From Ruegeria halocynthiae (lineage in GTDB: Bacteria > Pseudomonadota > Alphaproteobacteria > Rhodobacterales > Rhodobacteraceae), in contig NZ_JQEZ01000004.1 in the NCBI RefSeq assembly GCF_000743705.1, positions 274,149 through 338,148 on the forward strand: 64,000 nucleotides of DNA. The letters are read 5' to 3'. The position numbers and the translations under genes are program-made. Every line of letters begins with the position of its first letter. Within the stretch, counting starts at the first letter, position 1. Below, piece by piece: positions 53,356-63,186 of the stretch. The notes under the pieces were generated by a model, which saw only the letters and a program-made list of their open reading frames with translations, ran no database searches and was not told where the DNA came from.

Positions 53356-54536
53356 CCGCCCTGACGCAACCGGTTCGCGGCCGCAAGCCCGGCCCATCGT
53401 CCGGTCGCCAGACAAGCCGTCAGCAGATAGCCACCGGTCGGGGCCTCCCAATCCAGCATTTCCCCGGCGCAAAAGACACCCGGCATGGATGTCAGCATCA
53501 GCCCATCGTCCAGCGCGGCGCGTGTGACGCCTCCGGCTGTAGAAATAGCCTCATCCATCGGGCGCAATCCCCGGTGAAAGACCGGCAACTGTTTGAGCGC
53601 GCTCAACTGATGCGATTGAGAATCCGCGTCGCGTTTTACCATTTCATGAAACAGTGCGATTTTCTGCGGCGACAGGTGCAGGGATTTTTTCAGCCATTGC
53701 GACAGCGTGGTTTTTGGCCTTTTTGACGCAAGCCGCGTTTGCAGGGCTGCGTCATCCAGATCAGGGACCAGATCAACAAACAGCGGTGTGCCGTCCCGCA
53801 GGGCCGGGGTCAGGGAATACAGTCCGCCGCCCTCCAGCCCTGTGTCCGAAATCGTGGCCTCACCCCTGCTGTCGAGGGGTCCGGCAGCCCATCGCACCGA
53901 TTTAAGCGCGGCCCCGGAATGGGCCTGCATGTGCGGGCTCCATTCTACCGACAGGGCCGAGTTTGCCGGGGTGAAAGGCGCAAGGGGTACGCCCCTGTCC
54001 CTCAGAGTATCCGCCCACATGCCATCCGAACCCAGCCGCGCCCAGCTTGCCCCGCCCAGGGCAAGCACAGTGGCATCCGCGTGGATGCTTTGCGGCCCCT
54101 CCGGCGTATCAAACACCGCAGCCCTGTCGGCCCAGCCCGTCCACCGCCAGCGGGTGTTGATCGTCACCCCGGCACCGGCAAGACGCCCCAGCCACGCCCG
54201 CAAAAGCGGCGAGGCTTTCATCACGGACGGAAAAACCCGACCGGTTGAGCCTGTGAACACCTCTTGATCCAGACCTCGCGCCCAGGTCTGCACTGCGTCT
54301 GCGTCAAATTCGGCGATCATCGGGCGCAACCAATCTGCCGCGCTGCCGTAGGACCGAAGCAGGGTCTCGAACGGTTCGTCCTTGGTCAGGTTCAGGCCAG
54401 ACTTGCCCGCCATCAGGAATTTACGCGCAACAGATGGCTTGGCTTCGGCCACCAGCACATCGTGGCCTGCGGCTGCAAGCTGCTGGGCGGCCATCAGCCC
54501 CGCTGGCCCCGCCCCGATTACCAATGCCTGTGCCAT
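53352..54536 (-). CDS. HI0933-family flavoprotein
   Basis: A 394-residue NAD(P)/FAD-dependent oxidoreductase of the HI0933/YhiN family, in the branch often annotated TIGR03862. The dinucleotide motif is VIGAGPAGLMAAQQLAAAG near the N-terminus, followed by FLMAGKSGLNLTKDEP. LGGASWARLGSDG at mid-protein and the ending GVFCAGEMLDWEAPTGGYL also fit. The reaction is unknown. The start at 54536 was chosen because the upstream extension runs through the divergent HNH gene. Confidence 0.85.
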   Translation of the reverse strand: MAQALVIGAGPAGLMAAQQLAAAGHDVLVAEAKPSVARKFLMAGKSGLNLTKDEPFETLLRSYGSAADWLRPMIAEFDADAVQTWARGLDQEVFTGSTGRVFPSVMKASPLLRAWLGRLAGAGVTINTRWRWTGWADRAAVFDTPEGPQSIHADATVLALGGASWARLGSDGMWADTLRDRGVPLAPFTPANSALSVEWSPHMQAHSGAALKSVRWAAGPLDSRGEATISDTGLEGGGLYSLTPALRDGTPLFVDLVPDLDDAALQTRLASKRPKTTLSQWLKKSLHLSPQKIALFHEMVKRDADSQSHQLSALKQLPVFHRGLRPMDEAISTAGGVTRAALDDGLMLTSMPGVFCAGEMLDWEAPTGGYLLTACLATGRWAGLAAANRLRQGG

Positions 54537-54584
54537 CGCTGCCCTCTTGCCTTCGGCGCCCCGTGGCGCGACCTTGCCCCGACC

Positions 54585-54881
54585 ATGACCGATAGCGATC
54601 CGATCTGCCCGCTTTGCGACCGCCCGATCCCCGAAGGGGGCGGCAGCCTGCACCATCTGATCCCAAAACTCAAAGGGGGCAAGGGCGGACCCACAGTATT
54701 GTTGCACCTGATCTGCCACAAAGAAATCCACGCCACCCTGACCGAGGCCGAACTGGCGCGCGATTTCAACACGGTCGAGGCGCTGCGGACCCATCCGCGT
54801 CTGGAAAAATTCCTGTCCTGGGTTCGCAAACGCCCGCCGGGGTTCCGCTCAGAAGTTCCGGGCAGGCGGCGCGGGCGTTGA
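54585..54881 (+). CDS. HNH endonuclease-like protein
   Basis: A 98-residue protein with an HNH-type beta-beta-alpha metal fold. A CPLC zinc knuckle is at C8/C11, then H23/H24 in LHHLIPK, then C44, H45 and H49 in LICHKEIH. Small stand-alone HNH proteins of this size occur outside phages and have unknown roles. It is divergent from the HI0933 gene. Its stop touches the stop of the convergent glyoxalase gene inside a TTGATCAA palindrome. Confidence 0.78.
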   Translation: MTDSDPICPLCDRPIPEGGGSLHHLIPKLKGGKGGPTVLLHLICHKEIHATLTEAELARDFNTVEALRTHPRLEKFLSWVRKRPPGFRSEVPGRRRGR

Positions 54882-55619
54882 TCAACCGGGTTTGACCGGA
54901 TCGCCAAACGCATCCCGCGTCGGCGCGTTCAGGCCCAGAACCTCCAGCCCCAGATAATCGGGCACAGGTGCAAATTGCGCGCCTGCCAGATGCTGGAATT
55001 CAAGCGTCGTATAGGGGCGTTTCCACAACCACTCGCGATTTTCCACGGCCCAGAGATCCGCATTTGGCGGCATCTCATCCGTAAAGGCGTAGAAATGCAG
55101 ATCGAACCCGTATAGCGCAACGTCCTGCATCGACAGCAATCGCATACCCAAAGCGCGGCAGAACGCATCCTCGGCGGCGATATCCCCGGTGCGCAGGGTA
55201 ACCTGCCCGATACGGGCATCGGCAAAGGGGGCCGCAGGGTCGGCGGCATCATCCGGACGGTTGCCCTCAAAATCATGCTGCAACAGCTCGATCACGAACC
55301 CTTCGGGGTCTTGCAGATGACACATGTACCCGATGTCCGTGAACTGCCCCGGGTCCGAGACCGCCACCCCGACCTGACGCAACCGCGACGCGGCAAGGTC
55401 GACATCCGGCAAGGTGATCCCGATCTTCCAATACCGCTGACCCCGGTCATGGGTGTATCCGCCTCCGCCCGGCGTCAACAGCAGGTCCGCGTCCTGCCCT
55501 GCATACCCTACCAGCCGGTTCGGCCCCTGTACCTGCACCGTCATGCCCAGAACATCGCGGTAAAACCCGGCCAACCGGTCCGGATCGGCCACACGCAACT
55601 GAAGGGCGGACAACCTCAT
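54882..55619 (-). CDS. Two-domain VOC (glyoxalase-fold) protein
   Basis: A 245-residue protein with two vicinal-oxygen-chelate domains. The first (about 1-115) has LQLRVADPDRLAGFYRDVLGM and DPEGFVIELLQHDF. The second (about 135-235) has GQVTLRTGDIAAEDAFCRALGM. The build resembles ring-cleavage dioxygenases or a catechol-2,3-dioxygenase-like enzyme, but the metal ligands were not verified. The start at 55619 overlaps the enoyl-CoA hydratase stop as ATGA; 55625 is an alternative. It is in an operon with the next two genes. Confidence 0.78.
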   Translation of the reverse strand: MRLSALQLRVADPDRLAGFYRDVLGMTVQVQGPNRLVGYAGQDADLLLTPGGGGYTHDRGQRYWKIGITLPDVDLAASRLRQVGVAVSDPGQFTDIGYMCHLQDPEGFVIELLQHDFEGNRPDDAADPAAPFADARIGQVTLRTGDIAAEDAFCRALGMRLLSMQDVALYGFDLHFYAFTDEMPPNADLWAVENREWLWKRPYTTLEFQHLAGAQFAPVPDYLGLEVLGLNAPTRDAFGDPVKPG

Positions 55620-56224
55620 TGACATAATTTTGCAATCCCTTTGGCAATCTTCGGGTCGGCTGCGACGCTGTCAGCGACCAGCTCATGCGCGGTTTTCATC
55701 AGCGCGTCGGGCGCGACCACCCGATCGACCAGACCGAATTCATACGCCTCATCCGCGGTGATCTTTTGTCCGGCCATCAGAATCATCTTGGTCCGGGATG
55801 GCCCGATCAGGGCCGCCATGCGCACCGGGTCCGAAGGTTGCGGCAAAAATCCCAGCTTCATGACCGGGTAAAAGAACTTGGCCGCAGGCACAGCAATGCG
55901 AATGTCGCAGGCCAGCGCCATACCGTTCGCGCCCCCGGCCAGGGTTCCGTTCAATGCGGCAACGGTCAGACACGGCAAAGCGGCAATCGCACCGGACAGC
56001 CTTTCCCACAGCCCCGAGGTCGCAAGACCGGCGCGCGCCTCGTCCAGATCGGCCCCGGCGCTGAACACCTTGCCCGCACCGGTCAGGATCAGGGCACGGG
56101 CCTCTGTCGCGGCCTCGGCGATTTCGGCCAGTTCGGTCAGCATCGCCCCGGTCAGCGCGTTGGCCTTTTCGGGGTTGTTGAGCGTGACGGTCCACAACCC
56201 GTCCGCTTTGTTCAGTTCGATCAC
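55616..56224 (-). CDS. Enoyl-CoA hydratase/isomerase family protein
   Basis: A 202-residue crotonase-fold protein, short for the family (about 255). It has the CoA-binding TGAGKVFSAGADLDEA loop, the oxyanion AALNGTLAGGANGMALACDIRIA segment and GPSRTKMILMAG. Glutamates used by classical hydratases at the second oxyanion loop are not obvious, so isomerase or unknown chemistry is possible. The ATGA overlap with the SDR gene upstream and the overlap with the VOC gene downstream define one operon. Confidence 0.82.
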   Translation of the reverse strand: MIELNKADGLWTVTLNNPEKANALTGAMLTELAEIAEAATEARALILTGAGKVFSAGADLDEARAGLATSGLWERLSGAIAALPCLTVAALNGTLAGGANGMALACDIRIAVPAAKFFYPVMKLGFLPQPSDPVRMAALIGPSRTKMILMAGQKITADEAYEFGLVDRVVAPDALMKTAHELVADSVAADPKIAKGIAKLCQ

Positions 56225-56964
56225 GTCAGCCCAACCCTTTGCCGAATATCCTCGCGCCGCAGCGAGATTTCTGTGCCCAGAAATTCATCCGCATCGGCGG
56301 AACACATCCAAAGCAGCGCCCGCGCGGGCCAGTCGGCGGGGATATGATCGCTCCAATCCAACTGGCTGACAGCGTTGATGCCACTGTCCTTGATGACCCG
56401 CTGCATGTCTGTTGCAACCGTACCGGGGGACAGGCCCATGGCGCGTATCCCGTGAATGGCCTCTTCCAGATGCAGGCATTCGGTCAGCATCTTCGCCCCC
56501 GCTTTCGAGGCACAATAATGGCTCCAGGCCTCGATCGGGTTGGTCGCGGCACCGGATGACACGGTCAGCACCGTACCCCCACCTGCTGCGCGCATAATAG
56601 GCAAAGCGGCGCGCATCCCATAGAAAACACCCTTGAGGTTGATGTCGATGGCTGTGCTCCAGGCGGATACATCCGCGTTGGACAGGTGAAAGATCGGATC
56701 AATGACCCCGGCGTTACCGATCAGCACATCCAGCCCGCCGAACCGGTCCACGCAATCGGCAACGGCTTGTTCCACCTGCGCGAAATCGCTGACGTCGCAG
56801 CCCAGCGCGATTGCGTTTTCCCCCAGCCCCGAGGCCAACGCCCCGATCTGATCCCTGTTGCGTGCGACCAGTGCGACATTAGCCCCGGCTGCGGCAAATA
56901 CGCGCCCTGCCTCGGCTCCTATGCCACGGCTGGCCCCTGTTATCAGCACGGTTTTCCCTTGCAT
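56221..56964 (-). CDS. Short-chain dehydrogenase/reductase (SDR)
   Basis: A 247-residue classical SDR using NAD(P). TGASRGIG (9-16) is followed by NAGV at about 84. The catalytic Ser is in VLTVSSGAA (S136/S137), with Y150 and K154 in HYCASKAG. It begins the SDR-hydratase-VOC operon. The start at 56964 is preceded by a GGAGG 15 bases upstream. The substrate is unknown. Confidence 0.88.
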   Translation of the reverse strand: MQGKTVLITGASRGIGAEAGRVFAAAGANVALVARNRDQIGALASGLGENAIALGCDVSDFAQVEQAVADCVDRFGGLDVLIGNAGVIDPIFHLSNADVSAWSTAIDINLKGVFYGMRAALPIMRAAGGGTVLTVSSGAATNPIEAWSHYCASKAGAKMLTECLHLEEAIHGIRAMGLSPGTVATDMQRVIKDSGINAVSQLDWSDHIPADWPARALLWMCSADADEFLGTEISLRREDIRQRVGLT

Positions 56965-57103
56965 GCGGACCCTGTACCTCCGTTGGAATGCCTTTGCATG
57001 AACCTCTACCTTGCGAATGGGGAAAGGGTCCAGCCCTTGCCCCTTGACGCCCGAAGCCACAGGCACGACGATGCCGGCAAAATTGATCAAGAAGGGTTCT
57101 CAA

Positions 57104-58627
57104 ATGTCCGTTTTCCTTCGCCGCAGCTGCGGCGCAGCTCTGGCCTATGCCGTTGTCGCCAATGGGGCGCTTGCCGACGTCACCGCAAATGATATCTGGG
57201 ACGACTGGCAGGCGTACCTGACCCAGATGGGGTACACGGTTTCCGGCGATCAGGCGATCTCGGGCGCGGTGACTACCATCACGGATATGACCGTGTCGAT
57301 GGAACTGCCCGAAGAAGAAGGTCAGTTCCAGTTCGTCGTACCGCAGATGACGCTGATCGAAAACGGCGATGGTACGGTCAACGTTGATCTGCCCGAAAGC
57401 CTGCCGATGACGGTTTCGGGCGAGCTCGACGGCGATGCGTTCTCGGTCAATGTCGTGCAAACACAAAGCGGGCTGAACATGGTCGTCTCTGGCACGCCGG
57501 ACGATATGACCTATGATTATACAGCGGATAGCCTCGGCTTGAAGCTGGACAAGCTGGAAGTCGAAGGCGAGACATCGCAGGATGACGTCCTCGCCGCAAA
57601 TCTGGAGATGACCGATCTTGCCGGCAGCTCGCGGATGAAAATCGGTGAAAACCGCGATGTCGATCAGGAATTCACGGCGGACGACCTGACCTATAGCATG
57701 GCGTTCCAAGACCCCGAGGGGGAGGACGACGCGAAATTCGACGGATCGATGAAGCAACTGGCATTTGAGGGCAACAGCGTCATCCCATCGAATTTCGACG
57801 CCGCTGACCCTCAGAGCTTTATGGCCAACGGCTTCGCGTTTTCGGGCGTCTTCACCATTGCCTCGGGCATGACAACCGTCGCAGGCACCAGCGAGGGTGA
57901 GGCGTTCTCGATGGCCAGCGAATCCGAAGGCGGACGGTTTGGGGCCAGCATTGATACCCAGCGTCTTGCTTATGATATCGAACAAAACCGCACCAAACTG
58001 GCGATCACGACTGCTGATCTGCCCTTCCCGATCGAAATCGCGATGGCCAGGGCTGGCCTGAAATTCGAATTCCCGGTTCAGGAATCCGAAGAAATCCAGC
58101 CCTTTGGCTTTGCGATGAATCTGACGGATTTCACCATGTCGGACGTATTGTGGAGCATCTTTGACCCTGCAGGCACCCTGCCCCGTGATCCGGCGACCAT
58201 TGCCCTGGACTCGACCGGTACAGCCAAGGTTCTGACAAACATCTTTGACCCCGTCGCAGTTGAAGCGCTGGAAAATTCAGACGAGGCACCTGGCGAACTG
58301 CATTCCCTGAAAATCAATGAGCTGCTGGTGTCGCTGGTCGGTGCAAAGCTGTCGGGTGATGCGGATTTCGCCTTCGACAACTCGAACACCGAAGAATTCG
58401 ACGGTATGCCCACACCTTCAGGCGTTGCGAACCTGCAACTGGATGGCGCAAACGCCCTGCTCGACAAGCTGATCGGGGTGGGCCTGGTTTCGGAAAACGA
58501 CGCCTTGGGTGCGCGGATGATGATGGGCCTGATGGCCGTGCCCGGTGAAGAACCGGACACACTGAAATCGAAAATCGAGTTCACGGAAGACGGCCAGATC
58601 CTGGCGAATGGCCAGCGTCTCAAATAA
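57104..58627 (+). CDS. DUF2125 periplasmic protein
   Basis: A 507-residue protein of the DUF2125 family, common in Rhodobacterales, function unknown. A signal peptide (MSVFLRRSCGAALAYAVVA ... ALA) is followed by a long beta-rich body, strongly acidic and Gly/Ser-rich. Start candidates are few. The ATG at 57104 has AAGGG upstream and opens the signal peptide; the 31-codon in-frame extension before it has no signal character. It stands alone between the SDR gene and the TldD/PmbA gene. Confidence 0.8.
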   Translation: MSVFLRRSCGAALAYAVVANGALADVTANDIWDDWQAYLTQMGYTVSGDQAISGAVTTITDMTVSMELPEEEGQFQFVVPQMTLIENGDGTVNVDLPESLPMTVSGELDGDAFSVNVVQTQSGLNMVVSGTPDDMTYDYTADSLGLKLDKLEVEGETSQDDVLAANLEMTDLAGSSRMKIGENRDVDQEFTADDLTYSMAFQDPEGEDDAKFDGSMKQLAFEGNSVIPSNFDAADPQSFMANGFAFSGVFTIASGMTTVAGTSEGEAFSMASESEGGRFGASIDTQRLAYDIEQNRTKLAITTADLPFPIEIAMARAGLKFEFPVQESEEIQPFGFAMNLTDFTMSDVLWSIFDPAGTLPRDPATIALDSTGTAKVLTNIFDPVAVEALENSDEAPGELHSLKINELLVSLVGAKLSGDADFAFDNSNTEEFDGMPTPSGVANLQLDGANALLDKLIGVGLVSENDALGARMMMGLMAVPGEEPDTLKSKIEFTEDGQILANGQRLK

Positions 58628-58797
58628 TGACAACCGGGAAGGCGGCCCCGCTGCCTTCCCGCTCCTCAGGGTTGCGCCCCCTTTTTGGGCGGCTCACCCC
58701 GCGACCTTCACACTTGTTTGCGCCAATCAATACCGCCGCAGGCCTTGCGGGACGGGCGGTCCAAGGCTAGGTCCAGTGCAACAAGACCGGAGGCCGC

Positions 58798-60144
58798 ATG
58801 ACCCTTACACCTGAAGAAATCAGCCAAAACCTGCTGGATGCGGCCCGCAAAGCCGGGGCCGAGGCCGCGGATGCCATCGTGATCGACGGGTCTTCGGTAT
58901 CGGTCGAGGTGCGCAATGGCGCGCTGGAACATGCCGAAAGGTCGGAAGGGTCGGATTTGGGCCTGCGGGTTTTTCTGGGGCAGCGTCAGGCGATCGTGTC
59001 CAGTTCCGACAGCCGCCCCGAGACATTGACAGCCATGGCCGAACGGGCCGTGGCCATGGCGCGCGAAGCCCCCGAAGATCAGTTCACCGGTCTGGCCGAT
59101 GCAGATCAACTAGCCAACGGCTGGGATGTGCAGGCGCTGGAGTTGTTCGACGCTTCGCCAGAACCCACCGCCGAAGACCTCATGCGCGATGCATTATCCG
59201 CCGAAGAAGCGGCGCAGGCCGTTCAGGGGGTATCACAGGTGTCCGACGCGGCGGCGGCTTATGGAACCCACCGCGTGCATCTGGCTGCCACCAACGGGTT
59301 TTCCGGCGGGTACATCCGCAGCAGCAGATCGACGTCCTGCGTGGCGATTTCGGGCGAAGGCACCGGGATGGAGCGCGATTATGACGGGGACAGCCGCACC
59401 TTTCAAAGCGACCTGCGCAGCCCCACGGATATCGGCCGCACCGCCGGGGAACGCGCTGTGGCGCTGGTCGGGGCGCAAAAACCCGCAACCGGCACCTATC
59501 CGGTGCTGTTTGATGAACGTATATCGTCTTCGTTGATCGGCCACCTAATGGCGGCCAGCAACGGCGCGGCCATTGCCCGTGGGGCATCGTGGCTTTCCGA
59601 TTGTCTGGGCCAGCAGGTGCTGCCGGACAACCTGTCGCTGATCGAAGACCCGCACCGCCAACGGATTTCAGGTTCTCGCCCGTTTGACGCCGAAGGGTTA
59701 CCGACCCGGCAGCGGGCCATTGTCGAAAACGGTATCCTGACCGGCTGGACACTTGATCTGTCCAGCGCGCGCAAGCTTGGCATGACCTCTACCGGGAATG
59801 CCGCGCGCGGGGTCTCGGGCCCGCCCTCACCCAGCAACTGGAACCTTGGCCTGACCCAGGGCGGGCGCAGCCGTGCCGACCTTTTGCGCGACATGGGAAC
59901 GGGTCTTCTGGTGACCTCGATGATCGGATCGACGATCAACCCCAATACCGGCGACTATTCCCGCGGGGCCTCGGGTTTCTGGGTGGAAAACGGGGAAATC
60001 ACGCATCCGGTCAATGAGTGCACGATTGCCGGTAATCTGCGCGATATGCTCAAGCGGATCATCCCGGCAAATGATGCCCGAACGCATCTGTCCCGCGTGG
60101 TGCCATCCCTGCTGATCGAAGGAATGACGCTTGCCGGCAACTGA
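58798..60144 (+). CDS. TldD/PmbA-family metallopeptidase
   Basis: A 448-residue member of the TldD/PmbA family, whose two subunits form a proteolytic complex processing peptides such as microcins. Features seen are SEGSDLGLRVFLGQRQAIV near residue 50, the FDERISSSLIGHLMAASNG segment around 245, and the C-terminal NPNTGDYSRGASGFWVENGEI motif. The length and the ending fit PmbA rather than TldD, and no partner lies in this window. GGAGGCCGC precedes the ATG. The next gene overlaps it by 14 bases. Confidence 0.85.
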   Translation: MTLTPEEISQNLLDAARKAGAEAADAIVIDGSSVSVEVRNGALEHAERSEGSDLGLRVFLGQRQAIVSSSDSRPETLTAMAERAVAMAREAPEDQFTGLADADQLANGWDVQALELFDASPEPTAEDLMRDALSAEEAAQAVQGVSQVSDAAAAYGTHRVHLAATNGFSGGYIRSSRSTSCVAISGEGTGMERDYDGDSRTFQSDLRSPTDIGRTAGERAVALVGAQKPATGTYPVLFDERISSSLIGHLMAASNGAAIARGASWLSDCLGQQVLPDNLSLIEDPHRQRISGSRPFDAEGLPTRQRAIVENGILTGWTLDLSSARKLGMTSTGNAARGVSGPPSPSNWNLGLTQGGRSRADLLRDMGTGLLVTSMIGSTINPNTGDYSRGASGFWVENGEITHPVNECTIAGNLRDMLKRIIPANDARTHLSRVVPSLLIEGMTLAGN

Positions 60145-60931
60145 CCTGCCCCTGCTGATCGACGCCGCACTAGAGGCCGGAAAGATCGCCACCCGATATT
60201 CGGGCACCACGGCGAAACGCTGGGACAAACCTCAGGGCGCAGGCCCCGTGACCGAAGCGGATCTGGCCGTCAACGCGATGTTGGAACAGCGGCTGCCCGC
60301 CGCCCGGCCCGGCTATGGCTGGCTGAGCGAAGAGACCGAAGATACGTCTGAACGGCTGTCAAAATCCCGCGTGTTCATCATCGACCCGATCGACGGCACC
60401 CGCAGCTTTGCCGAAGGATCGCAGACCTGGGCGCATTCCCTGGCAATTGCCGAACAGGGCGAGGTGACCGCCGCAGTGATCTATCTTCCGCTGCGCAACC
60501 TGTTGTACGCGGCGGCCAAAGGGCGCGGCGCAACGCTGAATGACGCTCCGATCAAAGTGTCCGATACTCCTGATCTGAACACGGCCGAGATTTTGGCGGC
60601 AAAACCCAATATGGACCCGCGCCATTGGCAGCAGGGTAAGGTGCCTGCGTTCAAGCGTATGTATCGCCCGTCTCTGGCCTATCGCATGGCGCTTGTCGGA
60701 CAGGGGCGGTTTGATGGGATGCTGACACTGAGACCCAGTTGGGAATGGGACATCGCCGCCGGTGACCTGATCATTCGCGAAGCGGGCGGCGCTTGTTCGA
60801 ACCGGTTGGGGGAGCCGCTGCGGTTCAACAACTCCCAACCTCGCCTGAATGGTGTCGTTGCCGCTGGCACCGGTGTTCACAATGCCCTGTCTGCGCGGCT
60901 GGACCTTGGCAGCACCGGAATCGCCCCATGA
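60131..60931 (+). CDS. Inositol-monophosphatase/CysQ-like phosphatase
   Basis: A 266-residue Mg-dependent, Li-sensitive phosphatase. D43 in TEADLAVN, E67 in LSEETED, the IDPIDGTRSF motif (D85, D88) and SWEWDIAAGDLI near the end are the metal-binding set. It may act on 3'-phosphoadenosine 5'-phosphate (CysQ role), which would suit a sulfur-active organism, or on inositol phosphates. It starts with TTG at 60131, supported by GAAGGA seven bases upstream. No ATG is in frame there. Confidence 0.8.
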   Translation: MPATDLPLLIDAALEAGKIATRYSGTTAKRWDKPQGAGPVTEADLAVNAMLEQRLPAARPGYGWLSEETEDTSERLSKSRVFIIDPIDGTRSFAEGSQTWAHSLAIAEQGEVTAAVIYLPLRNLLYAAAKGRGATLNDAPIKVSDTPDLNTAEILAAKPNMDPRHWQQGKVPAFKRMYRPSLAYRMALVGQGRFDGMLTLRPSWEWDIAAGDLIIREAGGACSNRLGEPLRFNNSQPRLNGVVAAGTGVHNALSARLDLGSTGIAP

Positions 60932-62163
60932 GCAAACCGCGTTCTCTAAGCCTTGCGGCCTATCGGGTACTGTCGTGGGGAGTGCCCTATTCCGCCGATC
61001 ACCCCCTTTTTCCCCGACCGGACGGCGAACTGATCTGGGTTCACATCAACGACCCGGACCGCCTGCGCGCCGTTGTTGATTTCTGTCGCAGACTGCAACA
61101 GGCACGCCCGGAACTGTCGGTGCTTCTATCTGCACCCCCCGAGGCTGATCTGACGCGGTGGGAAAACTGCGAATACCCCATGGTGAACCTACCTTTGGAA
61201 AAAACCGGGGCGGCGCGTGCATTTCTGGATCACTGGCGCCCGGATGTCGGCCTCTGGGTCGGGGGCGGGCTTATGCCCAACGTGATCACACGGGCGGACG
61301 AGCGGGCCATTCCCCTGATCCTGATCGAAGCCCAGGTCGACATAAAGGTCGCGCGGGGGGCCAGGTGGCTTCCGGATATCACCAGATACACCTTCGATTG
61401 CTTTCGGCGCATCTTTGCGACAACGCCGGAAACGGCGCGACACCTGCGTCGCCTTGGGGTTTCGGCCAGAAAAGTCAATGAATCACCCGCCCTGCACGTC
61501 AGCCCGAATCCACGCCCCTGGCCCGAAGATGAGTTGATTGAAATGAACCATGCGCTGGCGGGCCGTCCGGTCTGGTTGGCGGCATGTGTGCGGGACAAGG
61601 AATTTATCTCGATCCTCAGCGCCCATCGTCAGGCGATGCGGATGCTGCCCCGGCTGGCGTTGGTGCTGCACGTTGCGGATACAGCCGAAGCAATGCCTTT
61701 GCACAGGCGGCTGGAATCCATGGACCTGCGATGCGTGAACTGGGACGATAGCGGGCAGATCGAGGACACGACCCAGGTCATCCTTTCGGCGGTGTCCGAG
61801 GATCTGGGCCTGTGGCACCGGGTTTCGGCGGTGACCTTTATGGGCGGCTCGCTGGAACGCGGAGCAGGCGGGCACGATCCACTGGTCGCCACGGCCCTGG
61901 GTTCGGCCATTATCCACGGTCCGTTTGTCGATCGCCATCAACAGCTGTATGACCAGTTGAACCGGGCGGGCGCAGCACGCGTCGTCAGAACCGCAACAGA
62001 ACTGGGTGATTCCGTTGTCGAGCTTTTGGCGCCGGATCGCGCCGCCGACATGGCGCTGGCGGGCTGGCAGGTCGTAACCGAAGGGGCACCACAGGCAGAT
62101 CAGATGATCGACTTGGTGCAGGATTATCTGGATCAGCGGAGTGCAGATTATGCGAGCACCTGA
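60928..62163 (+). CDS. Kdo-transferase-like (WaaA/KdtA) glycosyltransferase
   Basis: A 411-residue GT30-type protein, the family that adds Kdo to lipid A precursors. The C-terminal half has [18 protein letters not shown] and [17 protein letters not shown], matching the WaaA nucleotide-binding half. The N-terminal half is divergent. The usual WxHxxSxGE, whose Glu acts as catalytic base, is replaced here by [14 protein letters not shown] (36-49), so canonical Kdo transfer is doubtful. It lies between the phosphatase gene (ATGA overlap) and lpxK (14-base overlap), which supports a lipid A connection. Confidence 0.75.
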   Translation: MSKPRSLSLAAYRVLSWGVPYSADHPLFPRPDGELIWVHINDPDRLRAVVDFCRRLQQARPELSVLLSAPPEADLTRWENCEYPMVNLPLEKTGAARAFLDHWRPDVGLWVGGGLMPNVITRADERAIPLILIEAQVDIKVARGARWLPDITRYTFDCFRRIFATTPETARHLRRLGVSARKVNESPALHVSPNPRPWPEDELIEMNHALAGRPVWLAACVRDKEFISILSAHRQAMRMLPRLALVLHVADTAEAMPLHRRLESMDLRCVNWDDSGQIEDTTQVILSAVSEDLGLWHRVSAVTFMGGSLERGAGGHDPLVATALGSAIIHGPFVDRHQQLYDQLNRAGAARVVRTATELGDSVVELLAPDRAADMALAGWQVVTEGAPQADQMIDLVQDYLDQRSADYAST

Positions 62164-63148
62164 TTTCTGGAACACCACGCCCGAACACCCCGGCCTGCGG
62201 GCCAGATTGTTGGCCCCGCTTGGGCGCATCTACGCGGCCGCGACGGCACGCCGGATCGCGTCCGACACCGGGATGAACCCGGGTGTTCCCGTTATCTGCA
62301 TCGGCAATCTGAATGCAGGCGGCACCGGTAAGACGCCAACCGTAATCTGGATGATCGAACAACTGCGCGACGCCTGGCACCAGACACATGTTGTGACCCG
62401 TGGACATGGCGGTTCACTTGAAGGACCTGTCCGCGTTGACCCCGGCAAACACTCCGCCGCGCAGGTCGGGGACGAGCCACTTTTGCTGGCGGCCTTTGCC
62501 GATGTCTGGGTGGCCAAGGATCGCGCGGCCGGGGCACAGGCCGCTGCCGCTGCCGGGGCAACCGTGATCGTTCTGGATGACGGCTTTCAGAACCCCTCGG
62601 TCGCCAAGGATTTCTCGGTCATTGTCGTGGATGCCGCGCGCGGGTTCGGCAATGGGTTGTGTCTGCCTGCGGGGCCACTGCGCGAACCGGTCGATGTGGG
62701 CCTGCTACGGGCCGATCTTGTCCTGTCTTTGGGCGATACACCATCGCAGGATCAGTTTGCCGCGCACTGGGGGCCAAAGCTTTCGGTTCCCCATGCCACC
62801 GGCGCGGTTGAACCGCTGCAAACCGGCATGGATTGGCATGACACGCCCGTTCTTGCCTTTGCCGGTATCGGCCACCCCGAGAAGTTCTTTGCCACCCTGC
62901 GCCAGCAAGGCGCTACCCTGCTGCGGTCCGAGGCGCTGGATGACCATCAGCCGTTGACCACGGCACTGATGGCCCGGCTGGAAAACGAAGCGCGCCTGTT
63001 GGGTGCGCAGATGGTGACAACGGAAAAAGACGCCGTGCGCCTGCCCGCTGCGTTTCGCAGCAAGGTAATCACCCTGCCCGTTCGTCTGAAAATGGATAAG
63101 GCCGACAAGGTCCGGCAGATGCTGCTGCAGGTCGCCCCGTCGCCCTGA
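62150..63148 (+). CDS. lpxK: Tetraacyldisaccharide 4'-kinase
   Basis: A 332-residue membrane-associated kinase that phosphorylates the 4' position of the lipid A disaccharide. The Walker A motif [14 protein letters not shown] is at 52-65. [13 protein letters not shown], the [17 protein letters not shown] segment and the C-terminal [12 protein letters not shown] also fit. GGAG precedes the ATG at 62150; a GTG at 62141 is an alternative start. It ends the operon, followed by an 11-base-stem hairpin. Confidence 0.93.
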   Translation: MRAPDFWNTTPEHPGLRARLLAPLGRIYAAATARRIASDTGMNPGVPVICIGNLNAGGTGKTPTVIWMIEQLRDAWHQTHVVTRGHGGSLEGPVRVDPGKHSAAQVGDEPLLLAAFADVWVAKDRAAGAQAAAAAGATVIVLDDGFQNPSVAKDFSVIVVDAARGFGNGLCLPAGPLREPVDVGLLRADLVLSLGDTPSQDQFAAHWGPKLSVPHATGAVEPLQTGMDWHDTPVLAFAGIGHPEKFFATLRQQGATLLRSEALDDHQPLTTALMARLENEARLLGAQMVTTEKDAVRLPAAFRSKVITLPVRLKMDKADKVRQMLLQVAPSP

Positions 63149-63150
63149 AA

Positions 63151-63179
63151 GGCGACCGGCCCGAACAAGGCCGGTCGCC
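63151..63179. terminator. Bidirectional terminator-like hairpin
   Basis: A perfect 11-base stem GGCGACCGGCC/GGCCGGTCGCC (63151-63161 with 63169-63179) and a 7-base loop lie between the convergent lpxK and dsbA stops. T-runs are short on both sides. Confidence 0.7.
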
Positions 63180-63186
63180 ATTGGGT

